Part shown: positions 1-12,896 of the stretch, piece after piece
How the letters are laid out: the number at the start of each line of letters is the position of its first letter
Numbering within the stretch: the stretch's first letter is position 1
Assembly: GCF_050947335.1 (NCBI RefSeq)
Contig: NW_027473316.1
Location: 5,394,001 to 5,458,000 of the forward strand
Origin: Megachile rotundata
Taxonomy: Eukaryota > Arthropoda > Insecta > Hymenoptera > Megachilidae
DNA: 64,000 nt
Reading direction: 5' to 3'
Translations under genes and position numbers: made by a program
Notes under the pieces: model-generated
Database searches by the model: none
Told to the model about the DNA's origin: nothing
Seen by the model: the letters and a program-made list of their open reading frames with translations, nothing else

Positions 1-145
1 TGATTGTATGATTGTGATTGTATGCTGGTGACTGTATTATTGTGATTGTATGATTTGTATAGTATGATTGTGATTGTATGATTGTGATTGTATGATTGTG
101 ATTGTATGATTGTGATTGTATGATTGTGATTGTATGATTGTGATT
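1..145. repeat. Array 1: tail of a HOR unit cut by the window start
   Basis: Contains the end of an L-like module (tgctggtgactgtattattg from about 22, then gatttgtatagtatg ending near 67), followed by plain 14-mers up to the K module. The same L-then-K order with a short plain spacer is seen at 4695-4989, 12575-12897 and 20395-20717, so this is the 3' end of a preceding HOR unit. Confidence 0.8.
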
Positions 146-640
146 GAATGATTATGATTGTATGATTGTGATTGTATGATTGTGATTGTATGATTGTGAT
201 TGTATGATTGTGATTGTATGATTGTTTATGTATGATTGTGATTGTATAGTAGTAATTGTGCGATTGTCATCGTATGATTGTGATTGTATGATTGCGATCG
301 TATGATTGTGATTGTTGAACTGCGATTGTATGATTGTGATTGTATGATTGTGATTGTATGATTGCGATTGTATCATTGTGATTGTATGATTGTGATTATA
401 TGATTGTGATTGTATGATTGCGATTGTATGATTGTGATTGTATGATTGCGATTGTATGATTGTGATTGTATGATTGTGATTGTATGATTGTGATTGTATG
501 ATAGTGATTGTATGATTGTGATTGTATAGTAGTAATTGTGCGATTGATATCGTATGATTGTGATTGTATGATTGCGATCGTATGATTGTGATTGTTGAAC
601 TGCGATTGTATGATTGTGATTGTATGATTGTGATAGTATG
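146..640. repeat. Module K, first of five 495-bp copies
   Basis: Runs from gaatgattatgattg to gatagtatg. Inside are gtttatgtatg, tagtagtaattgtgcgattg followed by tcatcg, attgttgaactgcg, gtatcattg, and 280 bp after the first tagtag a second one followed by atatcg. The other copies are 4989-5483, 8740-9234, 12897-13391 and 20717-21211. All five have the same length, and the landmarks I checked fall at the same internal positions. Shorter relatives with only the tcatcg half occur at tagtag positions 4432, 7889, 12312, 16833 and 20132, and one with only the atatcg half at 10478. Confidence 0.85.
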
Positions 641-1148
641 ATTGTGATTGTATGATTGTGATTGTATGATTGTGATTGTATGATTGTGATTGTATGATTG
701 TGATTGTATGATTGTGATTGTATGATTGTGATTGTATGATTGTGATTGTATGATTGTGATTGTATGATTGTGATTGTATGATTGTGATTGTATAATTGTG
801 ATTGTATGATGTGATTGTATGATTGTGATTGTATGATTGTGATTGTATGATTGTGATTGTAGGATTGTGATTGTATGATTGTGATTGTATGATTGTGATC
901 GTATGATTGTGATTCTATGATTGTGATTCTATGATTGTGATTGTATGATTGTGATTGTATTCTGGTGACTGTATTATTGTGATTGTATGATTGTGATTGT
1001 ATGATTGTGATTGTATGATTGTGATTGTATGATTGTGATTGTATGATTGTGATTGTATGATTGTGATTGTATGATTGTGATTGTATGATTGTGATTGTAT
1101 GATTGTGATTGTATGATTGTAATTGTATGATTGTGATTGTATGATTGT

Positions 1149-1209
1149 ATTTGGGAGATTGTAATTGTATGATTGCGATTTTTAGATTGCGATTGTATGA
1201 TGGTGACTG
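1149..1209. repeat. Module M, first of eight 61-bp copies
   Basis: Runs from atttgggagattgtaattg to gatggtgactg and includes gcgatttttagattgcg. It is the least 14-mer-like part of the array and holds its only ggg run. Other copies: 5726-5786, 8400-8460, 9589-9649, 13901-13961, 14671-14731, 21735-21795 and 22491-22551. A ninth, degenerate start lies at 24585 beside the array edge and lacks the tttttag and gatggtgactg parts. M is followed by O after 274 bp (1149, 13901, 14671, 21735, 22491) or 190 bp (5726, 9589). The copy at 8400 has no O after it. Confidence 0.85.
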
Positions 1210-1422
1210 TATGATTGTGATTGTGTGATTGTGATTGTATGATTGTGATCGTATGATTGTGATTGTATGATTGTGATTGTATGATTGTGATTGTATGATT
1301 GTGATTGTATGATTGTGATTGTATGATTGTGATTGTATGATTGTGATTGTATGATTGTGATTGTATGATTGTGATTGTATGACTGTGATTGAATGATTGT
1401 GATTGAATGATTGTGAGTGTAT

Positions 1423-1567
1423 GATAGTGATTCTATGATTGCGATTGTATGCTGGTGACTGTATTATTGTGATTGTACGATTGTGATTGTATGACTGTGA
1501 TTGTATGATTGTGATTGTATGATTGCGATTGTATGATTGTGATTGTATGATTGTGATTGCATGTTTG
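1423..1567. repeat. Module O, first of eight 145-bp copies
   Basis: Runs from gatagtgattctatgattg to gcatgtttg. Landmarks inside are gctggtgactgtattattg, gtacgattg and gtatgactgtg. Other copies: 5916-6060, 9779-9923, 14175-14319, 14945-15089, 17465-17609, 22009-22153 and 22765-22909, all 145 bp. The copy at 17465 is unusual in following L directly, without an M before it. Confidence 0.85.
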
Positions 1568-2267
1568 TGATTGTATGATTGTGATTGTATGATTGTGATT
1601 GTATGATTGTGATTGTATGATTGTGATTGTATGATTGTGATTGTATGATTGTGATTGTATGATTGTGATTGAATGATTGTGAGTGTATGATTGTGATTGT
1701 ATGATTGCGATCGTATGATTGTGATCGTATGATTGTGATTGTATGATTGTGATTGTATGATTGTGATTGTATGATTGTGATTGTATGATTTTGATTGTAT
1801 GATTGTGATTGTATGATTGTGATTGTATGATTGTGATTGTATGATTGTGATTGAATGATTGTGAGTGTATGATTATGATTCTATGATTGTGATTGTATGA
1901 TTGTGATTGTATGATTGTGATTGTATGATTGTGATTGTATGATTGTGATTGTATGATTGCGATTGTATGATTGTGATTGTATGATTGTGATTGTATGATT
2001 GTGATTGTATGATTGTGATTGTATGATTGTGATTGTATGATTGTGATTGAATAATTGTGAGTGTATGATTGTGATTGTATGATTGCGATCGTATGATTGT
2101 GATCGTATGATTGTGATTGTATGATTGTGATTGTATGATTGTGATTGTATGATTGTGATTGTATGATTGTGATTGTATGATTGTGATTGTATGATTGTGA
2201 TTGTATGATTGTGATTATATGATTGTGATTGTATGATTGTGATTGTATGATTGTGAGTGTATGATTG

Positions 2268-2360
2268 TGATCGTATGATTGTGATCGTATGATTGCGATC
2301 GTATGATTGCGATCGTATGATTGCGATCGTATGATTGTGATCGTATGATTGTGATCGTAT
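2268..2360. repeat. CGATCG-rich subcluster of array 1, first of six
   Basis: Six or seven consecutive units carry gatcgtatg, the central three or so also gcgatcg, giving repeated CGATCG palindromes in an array otherwise nearly devoid of CG. Related clusters lie near 3235-3325, 10233-10323, 15525-15615, 18311-18402 and 23611-23702, with a reduced form near 6355. Boundaries are approximate because flanking units grade into plain ones. Confidence 0.75.
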
Positions 2361-2580
2361 GATTGTGATTGCATGATTTTGATTGTATGATTGTGATTGT
2401 ATGATTGTGATTGTATGATTTTGATTGTATGATTGTGATTGTATGATTGTGATTATATGATTGTGATTGTATGATTGCGATTGTATGATTGTGATTGTAT
2501 GATTGCGATTGTATGATTGTGATTGTATGATTGTGATTGTATGATTGTGATTGTATGATTGTGATTGTATGATTGTGATT

Positions 2581-2795
2581 GTATCATTGTGATTGAATGA
2601 TTGTGAGTGTATGAATGTGATTGTATGGTTGCGATCGTATGATTGTGATTCTTTGACTGCGATTGTATGATTGTGATTCTTTGACTGCGATTGTATGATT
2701 GTGATTGTGTGATTGTGATTGTATGATTGTGATTGTATGATTGTGATTGTATGCTGGTGACTGTATTATTGTGATTGTATGATTTGTATAGTATG
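2581..2795. repeat. Module L, first of eight 215-bp copies
   Basis: Runs from gtatcattgtgattgaatg to gtatagtatg. It includes gtatgaatgtg, atggttgcgatcg, two copies of gattctttgactgcg 28 bp apart, gattgtgtgattg, and gctggtgactgtattattg. Other copies: 4695-4909, 7466-7680, 12575-12789, 17097-17311, 18623-18837, 20395-20609 and 23923-24137. All eight are 215 bp between these end marks. A shorter relative with one gattctttgactgcg and no gctggtgactg end appears near 3967, 11836, 16358 and 19656, and a more rearranged one near 7147. Confidence 0.85.
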
Positions 2796-3760
2796 ATTGT
2801 GATTGTATGATTGTGATTGTATGATTGTGATTGTATGATTGTGATTGAATGATTGTGAGTGTATGATTATGATTCTATGATTGTGATTGTATGATTGTGA
2901 TTGTATGATTGTGATTGTATGATTGTGATTGTATGATTGCGATTGTATGATTGTGATTGTATGATTGTGATTGTATGATTGTGATTGTATGATTGTGATT
3001 GTATGATTGTGATTGTATGATTGTGATTGAATGATTGTGAGTGTATGATTGTGATTGTATGATTGCGATCGTATGATTGTGATCGTATGATTGTGATCGT
3101 ATGATTGTGATTGTATGATTGTGATTGTATGATTGTGATTGTATGATTGTGATTGTATGATTGTGATTGTATGATTGTGATTATATGATTGTGATTGTAT
3201 GATTGTGATTGTATGATTGTGAGTGTATGATTGTGATCGTATGATTGTGATCGTATGATTGCGATCGTATGGTTGCGATCGTATGATTGCGATCGTATGA
3301 TTGTGATCGTATGATTGTGATCGTATGATTGTGATTGCATGATTTTGATTGTATGATTGTGATTGTATGATTGTGATTGTATGATTTTGATTGTATGATT
3401 GTGATTGTATGATTGTGATTGTATGATTGTGATTGTATGATTGCGATTGTATGATTGTGATTGTATGATTGTGATTGTATGATTGTGATTGTATGATTGT
3501 GATTGTATGATTGTGATTGTGTGATTGCGATTGTATGATTGTGATTGTATGATTGTGATTGTATGATTGTAATTGTATGATTGTGATTGTATGATTGTGA
3601 TTGTATGATTGTGATTGTATGATTGTGATTGTATGATTGTGAATGTATGATTGTGATTGTATGGTTGTGATTGTATAATTGTGATTGTATGATAGTGATT
3701 GTATGATTGTGATTGTATGATTGTGATTGTATGATTGTGATTGTATGATTGTGATTGTAT

Positions 3761-3820
3761 GTTTGTGATCGTATGATTGTGATCGTTTGATTGTGGTTGT
3801 ATAATTACGGTTCTATTATT
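3761..3820. repeat. Module N, first of four 60-bp copies
   Basis: Runs from gtttgtgatcgtatg to ttctattatt and contains gatcgtttgattgtgg and ataattacgg. Other copies: 6910-6969, 11585-11644 and 16121-16180. It is absent from the truncated last HOR unit. About 80 bp downstream of each copy lies a second unusual string, gtataattgtgtttgtttg, so N probably belongs to a longer conserved block. Confidence 0.8.
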
Positions 3821-4988
3821 GTGATTGTATGATTGTGATTGCATGATTGTGATTGTATGATTGTGATTGTATGATTGTGATCGTATAATTGTGTTTGTTT
3901 GATTGCGATTGTATGATTGTGATTGTATGATTGTGATTGTATGATTGTGATTGTATGATTGTGATTGTATCATTGTGATTGAATGATTGTGAGTGTATGA
4001 ATGTGATTGTATGGTTGCGATCGTATGATTGTGATTCTTTGACTGCGATTGTATGATTGTGATTGTGTGATTGTGATTGTATGATTGTGATTGTATGATT
4101 GTGATTGTATGATTGTGATTGTATGATTGTGATTGTATGATTGTGATTGTATGATTGTGATTGTATGATTGTGATTGTATGATTGTGATTGCATGTTTGT
4201 GATTGTATGATTGTGATTGTATGATTGTGATTGTATTATTGTGATTGTATGATTGTGATTGTATGATTGTGAATGTATGATTCTGATTGTATGATTGTGG
4301 GTGTATGATTGTGATTGAATGATTATGATTGTATGATTGTGATTGTATGATTGTGATTGTATGATTGTGATTGTATGATTGTGATTGTATGATTGTGATT
4401 GTATGATTGTTTATGTATGATTGTGATTGTATAGTAGTAATTGTGCGATTGTCATCGTATGATTGTGATTGTATGATTGCGATCGTATGATTGTGATTGT
4501 TGAACTGCGATTGTATGATTGTGATTGTATGATTGTGATTGTATGATTGCGATTGTATCATTGTGATTGTATGATTGTGATTATATGATTGTGATTGTAT
4601 GATTGCGATTGTATGATTGTGATTGTATGATTGCGATTGTATGATTGTGATTGTATGACTGTGATTGTATGATTGTGATTGTATGATTGTGATTGTATCA
4701 TTGTGATTGAATGATTGTGAGTGTATGAATGTGATTGTATGGTTGCGATCGTATGATTGTGATTCTTTGACTGCGATTGTATGATTGTGATTCTTTGACT
4801 GCGATTGTATGATTGTGATTGTGTGATTGTGATTGTATGATTGTGATTGTATGATTGTGATTGTATGCTGGTGACTGTATTATTGTGATTGTATGATTTG
4901 TATAGTATGATTGTGATTGTATGATTGTGATTGTATGATTGTGATTGTATGATTGTGATTGTATGATTGTGATTGTATGATTGTGATT

Positions 4989-7900
4989 GAATGATTATGA
5001 TTGTATGATTGTGATTGTATGATTGTGATTGTATGATTGTGATTGTATGATTGTGATTGTATGATTGTTTATGTATGATTGTGATTGTATAGTAGTAATT
5101 GTGCGATTGTCATCGTATGATTGTGATTGTATGATTGCGATCGTATGATTGTGATTGTTGAACTGCGATTGTATGATTGTGATTGTATGATTGTGATTGT
5201 ATGATTGCGATTGTATCATTGTGATTGTATGATTGTGATTATATGATTGTGATTGTATGATTGCGATTGTATGATTGTGATTGTATGATTGCGATTGTAT
5301 GATTGTGATTGTATGATTGTGATTGTATGATTGTGATTGTATGATAGTGATTGTATGATTGTGATTGTATAGTAGTAATTGTGCGATTGATATCGTATGA
5401 TTGTGATTGTATGATTGCGATCGTATGATTGTGATTGTTGAACTGCGATTGTATGATTGTGATTGTATGATTGTGATAGTATGATTGTGATTGTATGATT
5501 GTGATTGTATGATTGTGATTGTATAATTGTGATTGTATGATGTGATTGTATGATTGTGATTGTATGATTGTGATTGTATGATTGTGATTGTAGGATTGTG
5601 ATTGTACGATTGTGATTGTACGATTGTGATTGTATGATTGTGATTGTATGATTGTGATTGTATGATTGTGATTGTATGATTGTGATTGTATGATTGTAAT
5701 TGTATGATTGTGATTGTATGATTGTATTTGGGAGATTGTAATTGTATGATTGCGATTTTTAGATTGCGATTGTATGATGGTGACTGTATGATTGTGATTG
5801 TGTGATTGTGATTGTATGATTGTGATTGTATGATTGTGATTGTATGATTGTGATTGTATGATTGTGATTGTATGACTGTGATTGAATGATTGTGATTGAA
5901 TGATTGTGAGTGTATGATAGTGATTCTATGATTGCGATTGTATGCTGGTGACTGTATTATTGTGATTGTACGATTGTGATTGTATGACTGTGATTGTATG
6001 ATTGTGATTGTATGATTGCGATTGTATGATTGTGATTGTATGATTGTGATTGCATGTTTGTGATTGTATGATTGTGATTGTATGATTGTGATTGTATGAT
6101 TGTGATTGTATGATTGTGATTGTATGATTGTGATTGTATGATTGTGATTGAATGATTGTGAGTGTATGATTGTGATTGTATGATTGCGATCGTATGATTG
6201 TGATCGTATGATTGTGATTGTATGATTGTGATTGTATGATTGTGATTGTATGATTGTGATTGTATGATTGTGATTGTATGATTGTGATTGTATGATTGTG
6301 ATTATATGATTGTGATTGTATGATTGTGATTGTATGATTGTGAGTGTATGATTGTGATCGTATGATTGTGATCGTATGATTGTGATTGCATGATTTTGAT
6401 TGTATGATTGTGATTGTATGATTGTGATTGTATGATTGTGATTGTATGATTGTGATTGTATGATTGTGATTGTATGATTGTGATTGTATGATTGTGATTG
6501 AATGATTGTGAGTGTATGATTGTGATTGTATGATTGCGATCGTATGATTGTGATCGTATGATTGTGATTGTATGATTGTGATTGTATGATTGCGATTGTA
6601 TGATTGTGATTGTATGATTGTGATTGTATGATTGTGATTGTATGATTGTGATTGTATGATTGTGATTGTGTGATTGCGATTGTATGATTGTGATTGTATG
6701 ATTGTGATTGTATGATTGTAATTGTATGATTGTGATTGTATGATTGTGATTGTATGATTGTGATTGTATGATTGTGATTGTATGATTGTGAATGTATGAT
6801 TGTGATTGTATGGTTGTGATTGTATAATTGTGATTGTATGATAGTGATTGTATGATTGTGATTGTATGATTGTGATTGTATGATTGTGATTGTATGATTG
6901 TGATTGTATGTTTGTGATCGTATGATTGTGATCGTTTGATTGTGGTTGTATAATTACGGTTCTATTATTGTGATTGTATGATTGTGATTGCATGATTGTG
7001 ATTGTATGATTGTGATTGTATGATTGTGATCGTATAATTGTGTTTGTTTGATTGCGATTGTATGATTGTGATTGTATGATTGTGATTGTATGATTGTGAT
7101 TGTATGATTGTGATTGTATGATTGTGATTGTATGATTGTGATTGTATCATTGTGATTGAATGATTGTGAGTGTATGAATGTGATTGTATGGTTGCGATCG
7201 TATGATTGTGATTCTTTGACTGCGATTGTATGATTGTGATTGTATGATTGCGATCGTATGATTGTGATTGTTGAACTGCGATTGTATGATTGCGATTGTA
7301 TGATTGTGATTGTATGATTGCGATTGTATCATTGTGATTGTATGATTGTGATTATATGATTGTGATTGTATGATTGCGATTGTATGATTGTGATTGTATG
7401 ATTGCGATTGTATGATTGTGATTGTATGACTGTGATTGTATGATTGTGATTGTATGATTGTGATTGTATCATTGTGATTGAATGATTGTGAGTGTATGAA
7501 TGTGATTGTATGGTTGCGATCGTATGATTGTGATTCTTTGACTGCGATTGTATGATTGTGATTCTTTGACTGCGATTGTATGATTGTGATTGTGTGATTG
7601 TGATTGTATGATTGTGATTGTATGATTGTGATTGTATGCTGGTGACTGTATTATTGTGATTGTATGATTTGTATAGTATGATTGTGATTGTATGATTGTG
7701 ATTGTATGATTGTGATTGTATGATTGTGATTGTATGATTGTGATTGTATGATTGTGATTGTATGATTGTGATTGAATGATTATGATTGTATGATTGTGAT
7801 TGTATGATTGTGATTGTATGATTGTGATTGTATGATTGTGATTGTATGATTGTGATTGTATGATTGTTTATGTATGATTGTGATTGTATAGTAGTAATTG

Positions 7901-8739
7901 TGCGATTGTCATCGTATGATTGTGATTGTATGATTGCGATCGTATGATTGTGATTGTTGAACTGCGATTGTATGATTGTGATTGTATGATTGTGATTGTA
8001 TGATTGTGATTGTATGATTGTGATTGTATGATTGTGATTGTATGATTGTGTTTGAATGATTGTGAGTGTATGATTGTGATTGTATGATTGCGATCGTATG
8101 ATTGTGATCGTATGATTGTGATTGTATGATTGTGATTGTATGATTGCGATTGTATGATTGTGATTGTATGATTGTGATTGTATGATTGTGATTGTATGAT
8201 TGTGATTGTATGATTGTGATTGTGTGATTGCGATTGTATGATTGTGATTGTATGATTGTGATTGTATGATTGTAATTGTATGATTGTGATTGTATGATTG
8301 TGATTGTATGATTGTGATTGTATGATTGTGGTTGTATGATTGTGATTGTATGATTGTGATTGTATGATTGTAATTGTATGATTGTGATTGTATGATTGTA
8401 TTTGGGAGATTGTAATTGTATGATTGCGATTTTTAGATTGCGATTGTATGATGGTGACTGTATGATTGTGATTGTGTGATTGTGATTGTATGATTGTGAT
8501 CGTATGATTGTGATTGTATGATTGTGATTGTATGATTGTGATTGTATGATTGTGATTGTATGATTGTGATTGTATGCTGGTGACTGTATTATTGTGATTG
8601 TATGATTTGTATAGTATGATTGTGATTGTATGATTGTGATTGTATGATTGTGATTGTATGATTGTGATTGTATGATTGTGATTGTATGATTGTGATTGTA
8701 TGATTGTGATTGTATGATTGTGATTGTATGATTGTGATT
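4989..8739. repeat. Array 1 HOR unit 2 (3,751 bp)
   Basis: Order: K 4989-5483, M 5726-5786, O 5916-6060, a reduced gatcg run near 6355-6380, N 6910-6969, shortened L near 7147, L 7466-7680, K-like half with tagtagtaattg at 7889, and a second M at 8400-8460. It is the shortest unit. K-to-M distance is 737 bp against 1,003 bp in unit 1, a difference of 19 exact 14-mers, and M-to-O is 190 bp against 274 bp, a difference of six. Gains and losses therefore occur in whole repeat units. Confidence 0.8.
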
Positions 8740-11700
8740 GAATGATTATGATTGTATGATTGTGATTGTATGATTGTGATTGTATGATTGTGATTGTATG
8801 ATTGTGATTGTATGATTGTTTATGTATGATTGTGATTGTATAGTAGTAATTGTGCGATTGTCATCGTATGATTGTGATTGTATGATTGCGATCGTATGAT
8901 TGTGATTGTTGAACTGCGATTGTATGATTGTGATTGTATGATTGTGATTGTATGATTGCGATTGTATCATTGTGATTGTATGATTGTGATTATATGATTG
9001 TGATTGTATGATTGCGATTGTATGATTGTGATTGTATGATTGCGATTGTATGATTGTGATTGTATGATTGTGATTGTATGATTGTGATTGTATGATAGTG
9101 ATTGTATGATTGTGATTGTATAGTAGTAATTGTGCGATTGATATCGTATGATTGTGATTGTATGATTGCGATCGTATGATTGTGATTGTTGAACTGCGAT
9201 TGTATGATTGTGATTGTATGATTGTGATAGTATGATTGTGATTGTATGATTGTGATTGTATGATTGTGATTGTATGATTGTGATTGTATGATTGTGATTG
9301 TATGATTGTGATTGTATGATTGTGATTGTATGATTGTGATTGTATGATTGTGATTGTATGATTGTGATTGTATGATTGTGATTGTATAATTGTGATTGTA
9401 TGATGTGATTGTATGATTGTGATTGTATGATTGTGATTGTATGATTGTGATTGTAGGATTGTGATTGTACGATTGTGATTGTATGATTGTGATTGTATGA
9501 TTGTGATTGTATGATTGTGATTGTATGATTGTGATTGTATGATTGTGATTGTATGATTGTAATTGTATGATTGTGATTGTATGATTGTATTTGGGAGATT
9601 GTAATTGTATGATTGCGATTTTTAGATTGCGATTGTATGATGGTGACTGTATGATTGTGATTGTGTGATTGTGATTGTATGATTGTGATTGTATGATTGT
9701 GATTGTATGATTGTGATTGTATGATTGTGATTGTATGACTGTGATTGAATGATTGTGATTGAATGATTGTGAGTGTATGATAGTGATTCTATGATTGCGA
9801 TTGTATGCTGGTGACTGTATTATTGTGATTGTACGATTGTGATTGTATGACTGTGATTGTATGATTGTGATTGTATGATTGCGATTGTATGATTGTGATT
9901 GTATGATTGTGATTGCATGTTTGTGATTGTATGATTGTGATTGTATGATTGTGATTGTATGATTGTGATTGTATGATTGTGATTGTATGATTGTGATTGT
10001 ATGATTGTGATTGTATGATTGTGATTGAATGATTGTGAGTGTATGATTGTGATTGTATGATTGCGATCGTATGATTGTGATCGTATGATTGTGATTGTAT
10101 GATTGTGATTGTATGATTGTGATTGTATGATTGTGATTGTATGATTGTGATTGTATGATTGTGATTGTATGATTGTGATTATATGATTGTGATTGTATGA
10201 TTGTGATTGTATGATTGTGAGTGTATGATTGTGATCGTATGATTGTGATCGTATGATTGCGATCGTATGATTGCGATCGTATGATTGCGATCGTATGATT
10301 GTGATCGTATGATTGTGATCGTATGATTGTGATTGCATGATTTTGATTGTATGATTGTGATTGTATGATTGTGATTGTATGATTTTGATTGTATGATTGT
10401 GATTGTATGATTGTGATTGTATGATTGTGATTGTATGATTGTGATTGTATGATAGTGATTGTATGATTGTGATTGTATAGTAGTAATTGTGCGATTGATA
10501 TCGTATGATTGTGATTGTATGATTGCGATCGTATGATTGTGATTGTTGAACTGCGATTGTATGATTGTGATTGTATGATTGTGATAGTATGATTGTGATT
10601 GTATGATTGTGATTGTATGATTGTGATTGTATAATTGTGATTGTATGATTGTGATTGTATGATTGTGATTGTATGATTGTGATTGTATGATTGTGATTGT
10701 AGGATTGTGATTGTACGATTGTGATTGTATGATTGTGATTGTATGATTGTGATTGTATGATTGTGATTGTATGATTGTGATTGTATGATTGTGATTGTAT
10801 GATTGTGATTGTATGATTGTGATTGTATGATTGTGATTGTATGATTGTGATTGTATGATTGTGATTGTATGATTGTGATCGTATGATTGTGATTCTATGA
10901 TTGTGATTCTATGATTGTGATTGTATGATTGTGATTGTATTCTGGTGACTGTATTATTGTGATTGTATGATTGTGATTGTATGATTGTGATTGTATGATT
11001 GTGATTGTATGATTGTGATTGTATGATTGTGATTGAATGATTGTGAGTGTATGATTGTGATTGTATGATTGCGATCGTATGATTGTGATTGTATGATTGT
11101 GATTGAATGATTGTGAGTGTATGATTGTGATTGTATGATTGCGATCGTATGATTGTGATCGTATGATTGTGATTGTATGATTGTGATTGTATGATTGCGA
11201 TTGTATGATTGTGATTGTATGATTGTGATTGTATGATTGTGATTGTATGATTGTGATTGTATGATTGTGATTGTGTGATTGCGATTGTATGATTGTGATT
11301 GTATGATTGTGATTGTATGATTGTAATTGTATGATTGTGATTGTATGATTGTGATTGTATGATTGTGATTGTATGATTGTGATTGTATGATTGTGAATGT
11401 ATGATTGTGATTGTATGGTTGTGATTGTATAATTGTGATTGTATGATAGTGATTGTATGATTGTGAATGTATGATTGTGATTGTATGGTTGTGATTGTAT
11501 AATTGTGATTGTATGATAGTGATTGTATGATTGTGATTGTATGATTGTGATTGTATGATTGTGATTGTATGATTGTGATTGTATGTTTGTGATCGTATGA
11601 TTGTGATCGTTTGATTGTGGTTGTATAATTACGGTTCTATTATTGTGATTGTATGATTGTGATTGCATGATTGTGATTGTATGATTGTGATTGTATGATT

Positions 11701-12896
11701 GTGATCGTATAATTGTGTTTGTTTGATTGCGATTGTATGATTGTGATTGTATGATTGTGATTGTATGATTGTGATTGTATGATTGTGATTGTATGATTGT
11801 GATTGTATGATTGTGATTGTATGATTGTGATTGTATCATTGTGATTGAATGATTGTGAGTGTATGAATGTGATTGTATGGTTGCGATCGTATGATTGTGA
11901 TTCTTTGACTGCGATTGTATGATTGTGATTGTGTGATTGTGATTGTATGATTGTGATTGTATGATTGTGATTGTATGATTGTGATTGTATGATTGTGATT
12001 GTATGATTGTGATTGTATGATTGTGATTGTATGATTGTGATTGTATGATTGTGATTGTATGATTGTGATTGCATGTTTGTGATTGTATGATTGTGATTGT
12101 ATGATTGTGATTGTATTATTGTGATTGTATGATTGTGATTGTATGATTGTGAATGTATGATTCTGATTGTATGATTGTGAGTGTATGATTGTGATTGAAT
12201 GATTATGATTGTATGATTGTGATTGTATGATTGTGATTGTATGATTGTGATTGTATGATTGTGATTGTATGATTGTGATTGTATGATTGTTTATGTATGA
12301 TTGTGATTGTATAGTAGTAATTGTGCGATTGTCATCGTATGATTGTGATTGTATGATTGCGATCGTATGATTGTGATTGTTGAACTGCGATTGTATGATT
12401 GCGATTGTATGATTGTGATTGTATGATTGCGATTGTATCATTGTGATTGTATGATTGTGATTATATGATTGTGATTGTATGATTGCGATTGTATGATTGT
12501 GATTGTATGATTGCGATTGTATGATTGTGATTGTATGACTGTGATTGTATGATTGTGATTGTATGATTGTGATTGTATCATTGTGATTGAATGATTGTGA
12601 GTGTATGAATGTGATTGTATGGTTGCGATCGTATGATTGTGATTCTTTGACTGCGATTGTATGATTGTGATTCTTTGACTGCGATTGTATGATTGTGATT
12701 GTGTGATTGTGATTGTATGATTGTGATTGTATGATTGTGATTGTATGCTGGTGACTGTATTATTGTGATTGTATGATTTGTATAGTATGATTGTGATTGT
12801 ATGATTGTGATTGTATGATTGTGATTGTATGATTGTGATTGTATGATTGTGATTGTATGATTGTGATTGTATGATTGTGATTGTATGATTGTGATT
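8740..12896. repeat. Array 1 HOR unit 3 (4,157 bp)
   Basis: Order: K 8740-9234, M 9589-9649, O 9779-9923, CGATCG cluster 10233-10323, a partial K (only its second half, tagtagtaattg at 10478 followed by the atatcg variant), N 11585-11644, shortened L near 11836, K-like half at 12312, and L 12575-12789. Units 1 to 3 share a one-base deletion that turns tgattgtgattg into tgatgtgattg about 170-180 bp after K (near 808, 5538 and 9402). Units 4 and 5 lack it, which separates the copies into two lineages. Confidence 0.78.

Larger units (their letters stand above)
146..4988. repeat. Array 1 HOR unit 1 (4,843 bp)
   Basis: Defined here as running from one K module to the next. Order seen: K 146-640, M 1149-1209, O 1423-1567, CGATCG cluster 2268-2360, L 2581-2795, second CGATCG cluster near 3235-3325, N 3761-3820, a shortened L near 3967-4075, a K-like half with tagtagtaattg at 4432, and L 4695-4909. 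Spaces between modules are plain 14-mers. This unit carries an additional L and CGATCG cluster compared with unit 2, consistent with internal duplication by unequal exchange. The start point is my convention, not a biological boundary. Confidence 0.8.
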
